This document shows positions 26,279 through 35,590 of a DNA stretch of 64,000 nt, one piece after another. The notes beneath the pieces were generated by a model. It did not search any database and was not told the origin of the DNA. It was given only the letters and a program-made list of their open reading frames with translations. Source of the DNA: Bacteroidota bacterium (lineage in GTDB: Bacteria; Bacteroidota; Ignavibacteria; OLB7); the NCBI GenBank assembly GCA_018266795.1, contig JAFDZV010000009.1:1-64000 (forward strand), in the 5' to 3' direction. Position numbers and translations under genes: made by a program. How positions within the stretch are numbered: position 1 is the stretch's first letter; every line of letters begins with the position of its first letter.

Positions 26279-26845
26279 CTATTCACAGAGTGCGGACCAG
26301 AACTCGATCGGCTTTGAACCACCGGCCCATTGAGGCCCTTGCCGGCCGAAATAATATGGAAATTCATTCTCGAGATAATCCCAGAGCGTCACACCATAAA
26401 AAATGATGTCTGTCTGATATACCGAGAAAACGGGGTTCCCCTCCTCCGACGGACTATCGGGCATATACCGATGGGAGTAGACCGGAATCAGCGTTGGCGC
26501 GGCCGCAACTGCCCCGCGTGCAATATCGAATGCATCCTCCAGCACGTTGGGCCGTTCTCCCCACGCATCGATCCAGAAATCATTCCGCTCGATATCGAAA
26601 CAGATACCCTCCAACGGCCAGGCAAGACGGCGGGCGATCTCCTCCTGGCCTCCGTTGCGCCAATCGACAAAGGGACGCGTGATTGGAAGTGCGGCCATCA
26701 GGAAATCGCGCAGGTCCGGCGGGAAGTGGAAGCCGTACATCTCTTCCACATCACATATCTCGGAAGCAGAGAGGCCTGCATCGAACTCCACTCCGGCACT
26801 TCTGAGGGTTGCGATATATCGATGGGCGAGTTCGCGTAAGCTCAT
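26279..26845 (-). CDS. SUKH (SMI1/KNR4-like) family protein, probable immunity protein
   Basis: 188 residues from the ATG at 26845 (an upstream frame to 27016 exists). Residues ~15-60 carry the SUKH signature: LSASEICDVEEMYGFHFPPDLRDFLMAALPI, that is the E-x-x-x-G-x-x-F-P-x-D-x-x-x-F-L helix-turn. The rest contains WDYLENEFPYYFG near the end, common in SMI1/KNR4 relatives. SUKH proteins neutralise nuclease toxins of polymorphic toxin systems. This gene is divergent from the DUF4157 toxin gene at 27309, fitting a second or spare immunity role. Confidence 0.65.
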   Translation of the reverse strand: MSLRELAHRYIATLRSAGVEFDAGLSASEICDVEEMYGFHFPPDLRDFLMAALPITRPFVDWRNGGQEEIARRLAWPLEGICFDIERNDFWIDAWGERPNVLEDAFDIARGAVAAAPTLIPVYSHRYMPDSPSEEGNPVFSVYQTDIIFYGVTLWDYLENEFPYYFGRQGPQWAGGSKPIEFWSALCE

Positions 26846-27308
26846 CACGATGCCTGAGTCCAGGTAATTGCTGTAAAAGAATCCCACGGGTGCCTGTGCC
26901 AGTCGACGAAGCAACACGGACATCCAGCCTCGAGCCGGATCGCGCCAAAGATACGGGGCGAGTGACCGGCAGCGCAGCAGATCGATCTTCCCGATCGTAC
27001 CACCCCGATCACTCACTTTTTGGTTGCGCGTTGCACCGGCGGCGGGCTATCTTCGAGGCGGAACAAACCATTGCAACCGTTGCCCGATCCGGGCGATGAG
27101 CACATGAACGAATAGAGATCGCGGCAGGCGACGCGCCGTCACGTACGCAGCACCGTGAGCTGCGCGCAGATTGCGGGCAACGACCGCAGCCTGCAACCTC
27201 ACGACGGCCCGTTACGGAAGTGCGCAACATCGATCCGGACGACGTCCCGAAGAATCTCCGTGCGTCCGGAGGTTCGGACCGCGGCCGCAGCGGCGGGACC
27301 GTGAACAC
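26846..27308. other. 463-bp divergent intergenic region before the toxin gene
   Basis: Lies between the divergent SUKH and DUF4157 genes. A weak Bacteroidota-type promoter candidate for the plus strand reads TTG (27024-27026), 21 nt, TATCTTCG (27048-27055). Otherwise no feature is supported. Confidence 0.3.
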
Positions 27309-30300
27309 ATGTCGAAGACCACCACACAATCATCCAGCGATAGAGCCATGGGAAATGCCAGCACACGTGTCGCCGCGGAGAACGCCGCAGCCGATCCCCA
27401 GCCTGCCAGGCAGCAGCAACGCCGTCAGCAGCCTGCCTCGCGACAGGCATCGTCGGCCGGTTCCGGGCGAGTCCCATCCGCGGGCACCGGACAGCAGTGG
27501 CGCAACACCGGCATCCCCACTCACGCAAGCATATCACCCGGCCGGCGGGCGTGCGTGCAGCCGAAGCTCTCCATCAACGCGCCGGACGATCGCTTCGAGC
27601 GCGAAGCGGACAGCATTGCGGACCACGTGATGAACGGTACGTCCGCAGCGGGTGAAAACCCGGCGGGCAAAGGCGGGCCCGGCATCCGCGCAACGGCGGA
27701 TACCACACGTGCCGCCGTCTCCCTCCCCGTTACGCGGATTGGCGACGGCGCGGTGCAGACCAAGTGTGCGAAATGCGAAGAGGATGAGAACAAGAAGGTA
27801 CAGCGGAAGGCAACGGACTCCACCGCTACCGGGACTGCAGGTGCAGCCGGCGACGGAATCAGCGGAAGCCTGAACGGATCGGGCGGCAGTCCGATCCCAC
27901 CACCTGTGCGGTCGTTCTTCGAGAATCGGATGGGCACGGATTTTTCCGGTGTTCGCGTTCACGACGACAGCGACGCGGCCCGCATGAACGGCCAGCTCAG
28001 CGCGCGCGCCTTCACGCATGGTGCCCACATCTACTTCAACCGGGGGGAATACAATCCAACATCGCGGCAGGGACGTACGCTTCTGGCGCACGAGCTGGTG
28101 CATACCATGCAGCAGCAGGCGGCCGGACCGATGCTGCAACGGAAGGGAAAGGATGGCGATCCGGATGGTAAGAACCCGAAAATGAAAACAGGCGGCTCCA
28201 AGGAGGAGAAGCTTGTTCCGTACGACATTCCCGTGGACGTGACGGATGTGAAGCATCCCGACAAATTCCTGAATCACACCGTGCGAAAGATCTTCGGCTC
28301 CGATCCAACAGAGGCGGAGGCGATCATCGTCTACTTCGGGTTGCATTGGGACGATGCTTCGTGGGCCGGGCCAACGCAGGCCGGCACTACCCAGACCGTG
28401 TTGTTCCCGAAATCTGTTCTGGACGTTTACCAGAAGCAGATCGACGATTTGCGAAAGAAGCCGGGCGGGTTGATCGATGCGGCAAAGGAGAAGCAGAAGA
28501 AGCAGCGGGAGCAGAACGGAACGCAGCACGACGGCACCAACGCGAAGAAGGGATTGCTGGACAATGTTTTCGATCTCCCCGTGCCATTTACGCCGGGACT
28601 GGGTGTTGTGCAGGTCGAGAAGGGAACCATGCTCTGGGAAACGCCGGAACGAAAGAACGGTGCTCTTCTGCCGTTCAACCAGCATGTGGTTGTGGTGAAG
28701 CCAACGGACAATCTCCTCTTCGTTCAGGTGCCGGGCGCCGATGACAATCGATTCGGATATGTGGAGCGTGCGGATATCGACATGAACGTGCCGGATCCCG
28801 GCTCGATGCTTCACAAGATTCCGAGCGGTGAAACAGCGGACAAGCTGGTGGAAAACACGTACGGTGTTGTCGAGAGCGGCGCCGGAACGGACAAGCCCGG
28901 TGAAGGCGGGTTTACGTGGGGGAAGGACAAGCGCCTTTATGTGAACGCGCTGTTGTACATCAACAGGAAGGCAGGACGTTCGGACGGCATCCGCGGCGAC
29001 AGCTATCAGACGGCGCGAACCTATGCCGACAAGATCATCTGGCTGCCATCCAAGCAATATGTTCTCTTCCTGCGCGATACCGGGGAGATTCTGACGGGTT
29101 CGCTCAGCTACGATCTCACTCAGGCGTTTCTGAATTCCACGCTCGGCCCGGCGATCTTGCAGGTCGGTATCGTCCACGGCGCACTGGAGTCGCTGTGGGG
29201 ACTGGTCGAAGGCTTGTACGAACTGGTGAAGCTGGCAATCGAGCTGTTCATCGCGCTGATAAAGGGGAATCTCTGGGCAACGGTCAGCGCGTTCTGGAAG
29301 AAGCTGGAGGGTCTCGATATTTCCGCGCTCGCAACTGCAGGAATCGAGGACGTGGTGAAGAAGTGGAACGATCCGGACCTTTTCAAGAAATGGGAATACC
29401 GTGGATGGTTGATCGGTTACGTCGCGATGGAGGTCATCCTGACGTTCTTCACCGAGGGGTTGTTCCAGGCAGTAAAGGGGTTTGCGCGCAGTGCCGAGTT
29501 GATGAAGTTCATAGAGAAGATTCCAGGCGCCCTGGAAGTTCTGGAGTCCGTCAAGGGTCTCAGCAAGGAGGGGAAGGGGGCCGAGCTGCTGGAGAAATTG
29601 AAGCAGAGCGAAAAGATAGGGCCGATTCTCGAAAAATTCGATCAGGCTCGCAAATGGGCAAAGTCCACGCTGGAGCTGCCGATGGAATTACTGGAACGCA
29701 TGGATTTGGAGGCTCTCGATCGATTGAAATCGCTCGGTGAGAAATACTGGCAGAAATTGAAGAACATGTTCCGGCGCGATCCGGAGAAGACGATCGATAT
29801 ACTCGGCTGCCATTCGCCATGCGACGTGGATGTGGAACACATCAAGCAGGAGCTGGACGCCGTTGGCGAGGTATTGGACGTTGTCGATCCACGGAAGGAT
29901 AAGCTCCTGAAGGATTACAAGGGCGATGCCGGCATTGTGGACGATGCGATGAAGGAGGCCGGCGGCGATCCGGGCAGGGCCAAGAAAATACTCGTCGAGA
30001 AACACGGCCTGGATGACGTCACGGCCGACATCATGAGGAAACGCGGGTTCGGCGACTACGACCCCGCGCTCAACCGCGCGGTACGTGGCAACGGCGACAT
30101 CGCCTCCCTCACCTCGGACGGCGAGTGGATGATCAAGCGCGCGGACGGGAACGTGATCCGTGAATATACCGTCGGCACCCATGGAGAGCTGACGAAGCCG
30201 GACATGGGGACCAACAGCTTCTTCCAGTCGCACCATGTGATGCAGGACAAGCGACTTCAGGATCTGTTCAGGGAAATCCCGAGCTCGGTTCTCGAGGATT

Positions 30301-30593
30301 CGAAGCTCCGGTACGCCCGCGAGGATGCGCCGGCCGTCCTGCTTCGCGACAGCATCGGCGGCAGCCCGCACCGCATCATTACCAATCTGCAGGCCGGACG
30401 CGCGGGCGAGACGTTTACCGTCGAGAAGGGATTCCAGACAATGCTTGCCGATTTGAACGAGGCCGGCGTTCCGACAAAAGTTCAGGAGCAATTGATCGAT
30501 CACGCGCAGAAATATTTCGGAGATCTCTACCACAATATCACCGACGAAGCGTGGCGTACGAAAATATTTGGAAGTTGGAAACCGCCGTTGTAG
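27309..30593 (+). CDS. DUF4157 polymorphic toxin with C-terminal HNH-like nuclease domain
   Basis: 1094 residues from the ATG at 27309. The N-terminal ~100 residues are disordered and rich in Gln, Ser and Arg. The DUF4157 domain follows (residues ~190-275), with the G-x-D-F-x-x-V-x-V-H motif and the zinc-protease HELVH at 261-265. An SH3-like stretch lies at ~440-500, then long amphipathic helices. The last ~120 residues are a different module: SHHVMQDKRL (H975-H976) followed by a G-S-P-H-R motif, typical of HNH/Endo VII-like toxins. DUF4157 proteins are commonly cargo of contractile injection systems or other export routes; none is encoded in this window. The immunity gene starts 28 bp downstream. 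Confidence 0.8.
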   Translation: MSKTTTQSSSDRAMGNASTRVAAENAAADPQPARQQQRRQQPASRQASSAGSGRVPSAGTGQQWRNTGIPTHASISPGRRACVQPKLSINAPDDRFEREADSIADHVMNGTSAAGENPAGKGGPGIRATADTTRAAVSLPVTRIGDGAVQTKCAKCEEDENKKVQRKATDSTATGTAGAAGDGISGSLNGSGGSPIPPPVRSFFENRMGTDFSGVRVHDDSDAARMNGQLSARAFTHGAHIYFNRGEYNPTSRQGRTLLAHELVHTMQQQAAGPMLQRKGKDGDPDGKNPKMKTGGSKEEKLVPYDIPVDVTDVKHPDKFLNHTVRKIFGSDPTEAEAIIVYFGLHWDDASWAGPTQAGTTQTVLFPKSVLDVYQKQIDDLRKKPGGLIDAAKEKQKKQREQNGTQHDGTNAKKGLLDNVFDLPVPFTPGLGVVQVEKGTMLWETPERKNGALLPFNQHVVVVKPTDNLLFVQVPGADDNRFGYVERADIDMNVPDPGSMLHKIPSGETADKLVENTYGVVESGAGTDKPGEGGFTWGKDKRLYVNALLYINRKAGRSDGIRGDSYQTARTYADKIIWLPSKQYVLFLRDTGEILTGSLSYDLTQAFLNSTLGPAILQVGIVHGALESLWGLVEGLYELVKLAIELFIALIKGNLWATVSAFWKKLEGLDISALATAGIEDVVKKWNDPDLFKKWEYRGWLIGYVAMEVILTFFTEGLFQAVKGFARSAELMKFIEKIPGALEVLESVKGLSKEGKGAELLEKLKQSEKIGPILEKFDQARKWAKSTLELPMELLERMDLEALDRLKSLGEKYWQKLKNMFRRDPEKTIDILGCHSPCDVDVEHIKQELDAVGEVLDVVDPRKDKLLKDYKGDAGIVDDAMKEAGGDPGRAKKILVEKHGLDDVTADIMRKRGFGDYDPALNRAVRGNGDIASLTSDGEWMIKRADGNVIREYTVGTHGELTKPDMGTNSFFQSHHVMQDKRLQDLFREIPSSVLEDSKLRYAREDAPAVLLRDSIGGSPHRIITNLQAGRAGETFTVEKGFQTMLADLNEAGVPTKVQEQLIDHAQKYFGDLYHNITDEAWRTKIFGSWKPPL

Positions 30594-30621
30594 AATTGCG
30601 CAACAATCCCAATAGACACCT

Positions 30622-31086
30622 ATGGACCATTCAATGCTGCTCCCGGATCTCCTGGATGCCCTGGCTGACGCCGGGGTATGGTTCCCGAATCCGCCGGCGG
30701 ATCTGGAACAGATCGAGGCAGCCCAGCGGGAATTGGGCAAGGTATTTCCGGACGAACTTACCTACCTGCTTCTGCGCGCGGACGGCGGCGAGCTTCGCGG
30801 CCCGCATGCCGGGCTTTCGCCGTTCAACTGCGATCTCTTCGCCGTGCACAATCAGGATCCCGCCTGGACGGACCTCGCACCAATGCTGATTTTCGCTGCC
30901 GACAGCGGCAGCAACATCTATTTCTACGATTCGGAAAATGAGCTGGGCAGGGGGCTGGATGCAATTTATCTGGCGGACATGGGGGCACCGTTCCGGAACG
31001 AGGCAATCTTTGCAGCATCGAGTCTTGCCGGCCTGTTCAAACGCATCGCCGACGGCGACGATCCCGCGGATAGTACGAATCGATAA
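30622..31086 (+). CDS. SUKH-family immunity protein for the adjacent toxin
   Basis: 154 residues. The SUKH pattern is visible in the first 60 residues: PPADLEQIEAAQRELGKVFPDEL then TYLLLRADGGEL, matching the E-x-x-L-G-x-x-x-P-x-x-x-x-x-L-L helix and the GG turn. The position directly after a toxin with a C-terminal nuclease-like domain, only 28 bp downstream on the same strand, is the classic toxin-immunity order. It should bind and block the HNH-like domain. No Shine-Dalgarno site is evident. Confidence 0.75.
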   Translation: MDHSMLLPDLLDALADAGVWFPNPPADLEQIEAAQRELGKVFPDELTYLLLRADGGELRGPHAGLSPFNCDLFAVHNQDPAWTDLAPMLIFAADSGSNIYFYDSENELGRGLDAIYLADMGAPFRNEAIFAASSLAGLFKRIADGDDPADSTNR

Positions 31087-31225
31087 CGGAGCGCCGGCAG
31101 ATACCTGCACCGGCTGATGTGCGCACACGGCAGGCGCATTCGGTCCGAGCGATACACCGGTGCCGGTGCACCTCCCGGCACTCTCCGTAGCGACATTCCG
31201 CATCACCGCAACGCCGTCACCCGGC

Positions 31226-31800
31226 TCAGCCATACCTCCGCACCATGTACGCCGCATACCCAACAAGCTCCCGCAGTATCGCGAAGAGATCGCGAGGCTC
31301 GGCATAGCGTGGATGCGACGAGTAGACCGGTGAAATCCCGAAGCGCCGAAGCGCGAGCCTGGAGCGGGAGATGTGGAAGTACTGCGTGACAACGAAGGCG
31401 CTGTGGAGAGGCCGCGCCACCATTATGGCCTTCAGGTTGCGCGCGCTTGCCTATGTGTCATGCCGGCATTATCCAGGATGATCCGTTCGCGCGGCACGCC
31501 GCTGTCCGCCAGATAGTGCGCCATTGCCGTCGCCTCGTTCCTCTCCTCCCGTCCGATGCCGCCGCTCACCACGATCAGCGGGAAGTATCCGCTCCGGTAA
31601 AGCCGCAGGGCCTCATCGAGTCGCGCGCGCACGCGCCCTGAAAGCGAGCCTTCCGGGTTGACCGTGTTGCCGGGCACCAGAGCAACATCGGCACGCCCCG
31701 GCTCGTCGGTCAGGCCATCCCCGGCCAGAAGTCCGGCGGCGATTGTGACGCAGAGGAGAACGATGCGTGCGATCCGAAGAAGGAGCCGCGCTCGCGTCAT
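31226..31800 (-). pseudogene. Broken DUF218 (YdcF-like) membrane-linked protein
   Basis: Two frames together make one DUF218/YdcF protein. The 5' part (from the ATG at 31800) has a transmembrane segment, then A-L-V-P-G-N and PLIVVSGGIGREERNEA, ending in ERIILDNAG. The 3' part (from ~31440) continues with A-R-N-L-K-A-I-M-V-A-R-P-L-H and VTQYFHISRSRLAL, the conserved end of the family. Around 31450-31470 a base appears to be missing and an in-frame TAG replaces the usual aromatic codon, so two lesions separate the halves. Either the gene is dead or this is a sequence error; two lesions favour decay. Confidence 0.65.
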
Positions 31801-31939
31801 GCCATCCACCATGATGCGAGACAATCCGACCCGCCACACAGTGTTCCAGCGCCATAAGCGTCCCTGATTATCCTGCTGTTGCCCGGACAAACGTGCGGAG
31901 CTACCCCTGTTGATGATCGCTCGCACCCGCCCGCAAACG

Positions 31940-31977
31940 CCGGAGCCGCTTCATCACTGATGACGAAGCGGCTCCGG
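31940..31977 (-). terminator. Strong stem-loop downstream of the CARDB-like gene
   Basis: Perfect 13-bp inverted repeat CCGGAGCCGCTTC (31940-31952) / GAAGCGGCTCCGG (31965-31977) with a 12-nt loop, 75 bp past the stop of the 32051-33301 gene. No long T-run follows. Confidence 0.55.
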
Positions 31978-32050
31978 ATGTTCCAAGCGGGAACATGCGT
32001 ACATCCTCTGTACATGCCGAAGGACGGGCCACGAATAATCGCGGCACCGG

Positions 32051-33301
32051 CTACGGCCTTCGCGCGATCACGGTGTATCCGCCGGTGATCACTCCGTCCA
32101 TCGTCTGCATGATGCGGTAGACTGCCGCCTGCCGCGTTGCGATTCCGTCTGCGTGAAGAAAGAACAGGATCTCCAGTTCATCACAACCACGCACGATGGA
32201 GAGGTCCCTGCTGATCAGGCGCGATACCGAATCCAGCGGGAGCTCGCTCAATGTGTCAGTGGCGGCATCCCCACGCACGGGTGTGGGGTACGTAAATCCG
32301 GCAATATCCGTGGTGAGAGTCGCCTCCGTATATCCGTGGTCGCGGTTATCCGCGAGAACCGCGAGCCAGCCGAAGCCATCCACGGGAACGCGTTGCACCA
32401 GCAACTGCGCGTTCCCCTGAGGTGCTCCGCATCCCAATCGAACATGCAGCTCCAACGCAGCCGGCGAGGAGGCGTTCACCACCGCAATGTTGCGCTGGCC
32501 GACATGACGGTCGTTGCCGGCGTTGAACTCGGAGAGCGCGATGGGATCGGTAAGCGGCTCGAACACACGCACCACAAGGCATTCGTGCCCGCCGTTGACG
32601 AATGTGGGAACCCACGTCACCGGGCACTTCACGACACGATGCGCATTGCCGCTTTCACGGCTTCCAAGGTCAACGTAGGTGACGCCGATCAGATTGGCAG
32701 AGTCACGGTTGAAGCCGAGTGAGGGATTGAACCAGTAGAACTCCACGCGCGCGTTGTAGACGGGCGAACGCCCAAGGTTCCACACGTGCGCCCAGAGTGT
32801 ATTCGGGGCCCCGGCGTGCGCAACACCCCCAAGCGTTGTCGGCGTGTCCGGTGCCGCATCGGCCGCCAGATCCGGTGCCACGAAGATATCCGGGCTCTCC
32901 CAGAACGCGCCCGAGTACGGGCGGTTCCCACGATCGCCGGCGGCGGCACGAATCAACAGATATGGAAGGAACTCATCCTTCCGTGGTCCGAACTTCGGCC
33001 CCTTGGGCATTCCTCCTTCGCGAAGGATATCGATCACCGCACGGTCGAACCGGTGTTTCCGGTCGGTCGGATCGGTGGCGCCGTCCAGCGGATTCGTTCC
33101 CGGGGTATCCCCCGGCTCCCATCCCGGAGCCTTCGGATAATCCGGACGGTTGGGGCGCCCGGGATCGCCGCAGCAGCGCGAACTGTTCCCGCAATTGCAG
33201 TCGGCACATCCGTCGGCGTAACATCTGCAGCAGTAAATCACTCCGTTCGCAGCGTGACATATGCACGTGCAATCGGGATTGTCTCCATTTGGATTACTCA
33301 C
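32051..33301 (-). CDS. Cys-rich N-terminus protein with CARDB-like beta domains
   Basis: 416 residues from a GTG at 33301 with GGAGG upstream. The first ~50 residues are extremely Cys-rich (about a dozen Cys in C-x-C and CC pairs), suggesting metal binding or disulfides; no signal peptide is seen. Residues ~150-290 resemble CARDB/Ig-like strands (LWAHVWNLGRSPVYNARVEFYWFNPS...). The rest is beta-rich. No enzyme motif. It follows the phospholipase-like gene by 90 bp on the same strand, so the two are probably one transcript and may work together. Confidence 0.6.
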   Translation of the reverse strand: MSNPNGDNPDCTCICHAANGVIYCCRCYADGCADCNCGNSSRCCGDPGRPNRPDYPKAPGWEPGDTPGTNPLDGATDPTDRKHRFDRAVIDILREGGMPKGPKFGPRKDEFLPYLLIRAAAGDRGNRPYSGAFWESPDIFVAPDLAADAAPDTPTTLGGVAHAGAPNTLWAHVWNLGRSPVYNARVEFYWFNPSLGFNRDSANLIGVTYVDLGSRESGNAHRVVKCPVTWVPTFVNGGHECLVVRVFEPLTDPIALSEFNAGNDRHVGQRNIAVVNASSPAALELHVRLGCGAPQGNAQLLVQRVPVDGFGWLAVLADNRDHGYTEATLTTDIAGFTYPTPVRGDAATDTLSELPLDSVSRLISRDLSIVRGCDELEILFFLHADGIATRQAAVYRIMQTMDGVITGGYTVIARRP

Positions 33302-33391
33302 GTTGTATGTCCTCCATTGCAGTCAGGTTTCTCGTTGTGGCAGGAGCGGTGTTCTCCTGTAGTCGTTTTCACTACCATCACGGACGCCCAA

Positions 33392-35590
33392 CTACTGCGG
33401 GCAATCAACGTTCACATCGCATCCCGGATCCGCACCGTCCAGATAGTAAATCTTCAACGGCTGATCCGGGTTATAACGCCCGTCCGCTTCATTGGTCTGC
33501 GGCGGAGGCGTGCATGGCGCAAAGTACGGGTGGCCTTCGGTGTCCTTGAGCGGCTTCGGCTCTCCGAGCTTGTCTGAATGGCGGTTCCAATCCCAGCACT
33601 TGTAGCCGTAGCCGCGATCGGCATCGAGATTCCAATCCGGCATTTCCGTTGTCTCGGGACGTGCAAGATCCCACATCATGAAGGAGGAGAAATTCACCGG
33701 ATCGCCCAGGTTGTGCACATCCGTCACCTCGGAGAACGATATGTGATCCGTATCGTGCGGAGTCGCCGCATTGGCATACTTCTCAACCACAGACTCCGTG
33801 GTCGGAATGTCGTTCCCAAGCAACGCATCCGGCATGGCACCGTCCCTCCACGGTCCGGCAAATGTGTGGCACAATTCAGCCGGAGTGTCCGGATATGCCC
33901 ATGGATGATGATATTCGTCGGATGTCTTGTACAGACTGACGCCTGCCACCACCGGCTCCTCGAACCTGGTCTGGTGCGGATAATTCGGATCCGGCACCGG
34001 CTCCCGCGTAGGAGGCACATCGAAGCCGAGAACGTCGTCGATAAGAGCCAGTACCTGGAGGAAATTCCCGCGGCGGTTGTTGCCGATCTGTACCAGCCCC
34101 ATCTCGATCTCATCCTTCATCGGATGGAAATATCCGGTCATCACCATCACCGCCCGCTCCGCCTTCACCATCAGGTACAGCGGAAGCTCGATCGTGTAAT
34201 AGGCAATCACGCGGAACGGATATGTTCCCAGATCCAGAATGATCGCCGGGAGAATCGTTGCCAGCCAGACGGCAACGGCCACGAGCCAGCAGAGGAACCG
34301 CAGAATCGCGAGGAACCAATCCCAGTCCGACATATCATGGTCTCCCTCACCCGGAGCGGAATCGTGCGGATCGGTCAGGATCGGAAAATCGAGATTCGGG
34401 AACACGTCGGGCGGCTGCGGCTTTTCGTGCGTGAACCCGTCGAGGGTGGATTTCTTCAAGTACCGGAACAGTGTCAGGTAGGTCTCCTGGATTGTTGTGA
34501 CGTCCGGCCGGCCATCCTTTTCCGTATCGCTCGGATCATCCGGGATGATGTGCGGCGAGGTCCGCGAAACCGTATCATCGCCCCACTGGGCCTGCGTCTG
34601 GTACGTGCGGTCCATCGCGTCGTGCAGAAGCTGGGCCAGTTCGTCGGGCATTTCCGAATCGAGATCCAGCAGCCTTCTGCGCACGTACAATCCTCTGATG
34701 CTGTCGTCGCCGGGCGCATATGCCGGACGGCTTCGGGCGGTGCCTCCGTCGTCGGCGAAGGCGATGCGATAATGGAGCGCACACTCGGTGAACATGTTGT
34801 AGAGAAGATCGGCTCCATGCAGATCGTCGTACGTCTTCGCATCGATATGATTCTCGATCAGGTGATGGCGCTGCCAGTGGGTCCGGAACGGGCCGCCGCA
34901 CTTCTCGTTCACGAACGCATGCCCTGTGGTATCGGTGGCGACATGCGTCATGTACCCGAGCGCATAGGCCTTGAGCCGGTCGCTCCAGAGGATATCATCG
35001 GCTCCTCCCGCGGCAGCCCGTTCGTCGGCAATCTTCCAAAGGTTGTGTGCGAACAGACTGGTCTTACGATAATGGAGCATATCGGACCAGAAGAAATCCT
35101 TGTTGTCGTAGCCCTTGTTCAGACCGAGCGAGAAGTATCCCCACCAGTCATGAGCCTGCGACGCAAGATCGATAATCAGATTACTGAGGAGCGAGCTCAG
35201 GCTCCCGAGGATGTTGCTCACAACGGTGGAGACATCGCCGGTAAGGCGGCTGAGCACTTCGTCGATATTCTGGGACACCGGCCCCAGATAGCGCTCCCAG
35301 TCCTCCAGGATCCAGGAATCCAGCAGCGAATATGCGTTGTCGAGAAAATCAACAACTCCAATAAGCGGACTCGCCAGATGATTTCGGAAATCCGGAAGGA
35401 AGAAGAAGAAATCAGGGCCAACTGCGCCAAGGGCGTAGTAATTGGGATGTGTGGTGGCAAGGGATGCCATTGTGGCGGGGAAAATGGCATTCGGACCCGC
35501 CAGCGTTGTGGTGAACGGCCAACCGGACATTCCCTGAAGCCGTTCAACGACTTTGTCAGCAACCAGTACGTGTGTTCCCGGACCGGGCAT
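33392..35590 (-). CDS. Large zinc-dependent phospholipase C-like protein
   Basis: 732 residues from the ATG at 35590 with GGAGG five bases upstream. The N-terminal 270 residues match the bacterial Zn-dependent phospholipase C/S1-P1-type fold: PGPGTHVLVAD at the start, ALGAVGPDFFFF, YMTHVATDTTGHAFVNE, then HWQRHHLIENHID, which supply His and Asp metal ligands. The rest is unusual: a hydrophobic stretch near residue 430-470 (two or three membrane-like helices) and a long unassigned C-terminal domain. Normal relatives are 250-400 residues, so this is an extended version. No signal peptide is visible. It probably forms an operon with the CARDB-like gene. Confidence 0.65.
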   Translation of the reverse strand: MPGPGTHVLVADKVVERLQGMSGWPFTTTLAGPNAIFPATMASLATTHPNYYALGAVGPDFFFFLPDFRNHLASPLIGVVDFLDNAYSLLDSWILEDWERYLGPVSQNIDEVLSRLTGDVSTVVSNILGSLSSLLSNLIIDLASQAHDWWGYFSLGLNKGYDNKDFFWSDMLHYRKTSLFAHNLWKIADERAAAGGADDILWSDRLKAYALGYMTHVATDTTGHAFVNEKCGGPFRTHWQRHHLIENHIDAKTYDDLHGADLLYNMFTECALHYRIAFADDGGTARSRPAYAPGDDSIRGLYVRRRLLDLDSEMPDELAQLLHDAMDRTYQTQAQWGDDTVSRTSPHIIPDDPSDTEKDGRPDVTTIQETYLTLFRYLKKSTLDGFTHEKPQPPDVFPNLDFPILTDPHDSAPGEGDHDMSDWDWFLAILRFLCWLVAVAVWLATILPAIILDLGTYPFRVIAYYTIELPLYLMVKAERAVMVMTGYFHPMKDEIEMGLVQIGNNRRGNFLQVLALIDDVLGFDVPPTREPVPDPNYPHQTRFEEPVVAGVSLYKTSDEYHHPWAYPDTPAELCHTFAGPWRDGAMPDALLGNDIPTTESVVEKYANAATPHDTDHISFSEVTDVHNLGDPVNFSSFMMWDLARPETTEMPDWNLDADRGYGYKCWDWNRHSDKLGEPKPLKDTEGHPYFAPCTPPPQTNEADGRYNPDQPLKIYYLDGADPGCDVNVDCPQ

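Noticed and set aside
27024..27055. Bacteroidota-type promoter for the DUF4157 gene
   Set aside because: Weak match and about 250 bp from the start codon; mentioned only as a candidate.
27534..29177. 547-codon minus-strand frame under the DUF4157 gene
   Set aside because: Shadow of the toxin gene; His/Leu/Arg-rich with no domain.
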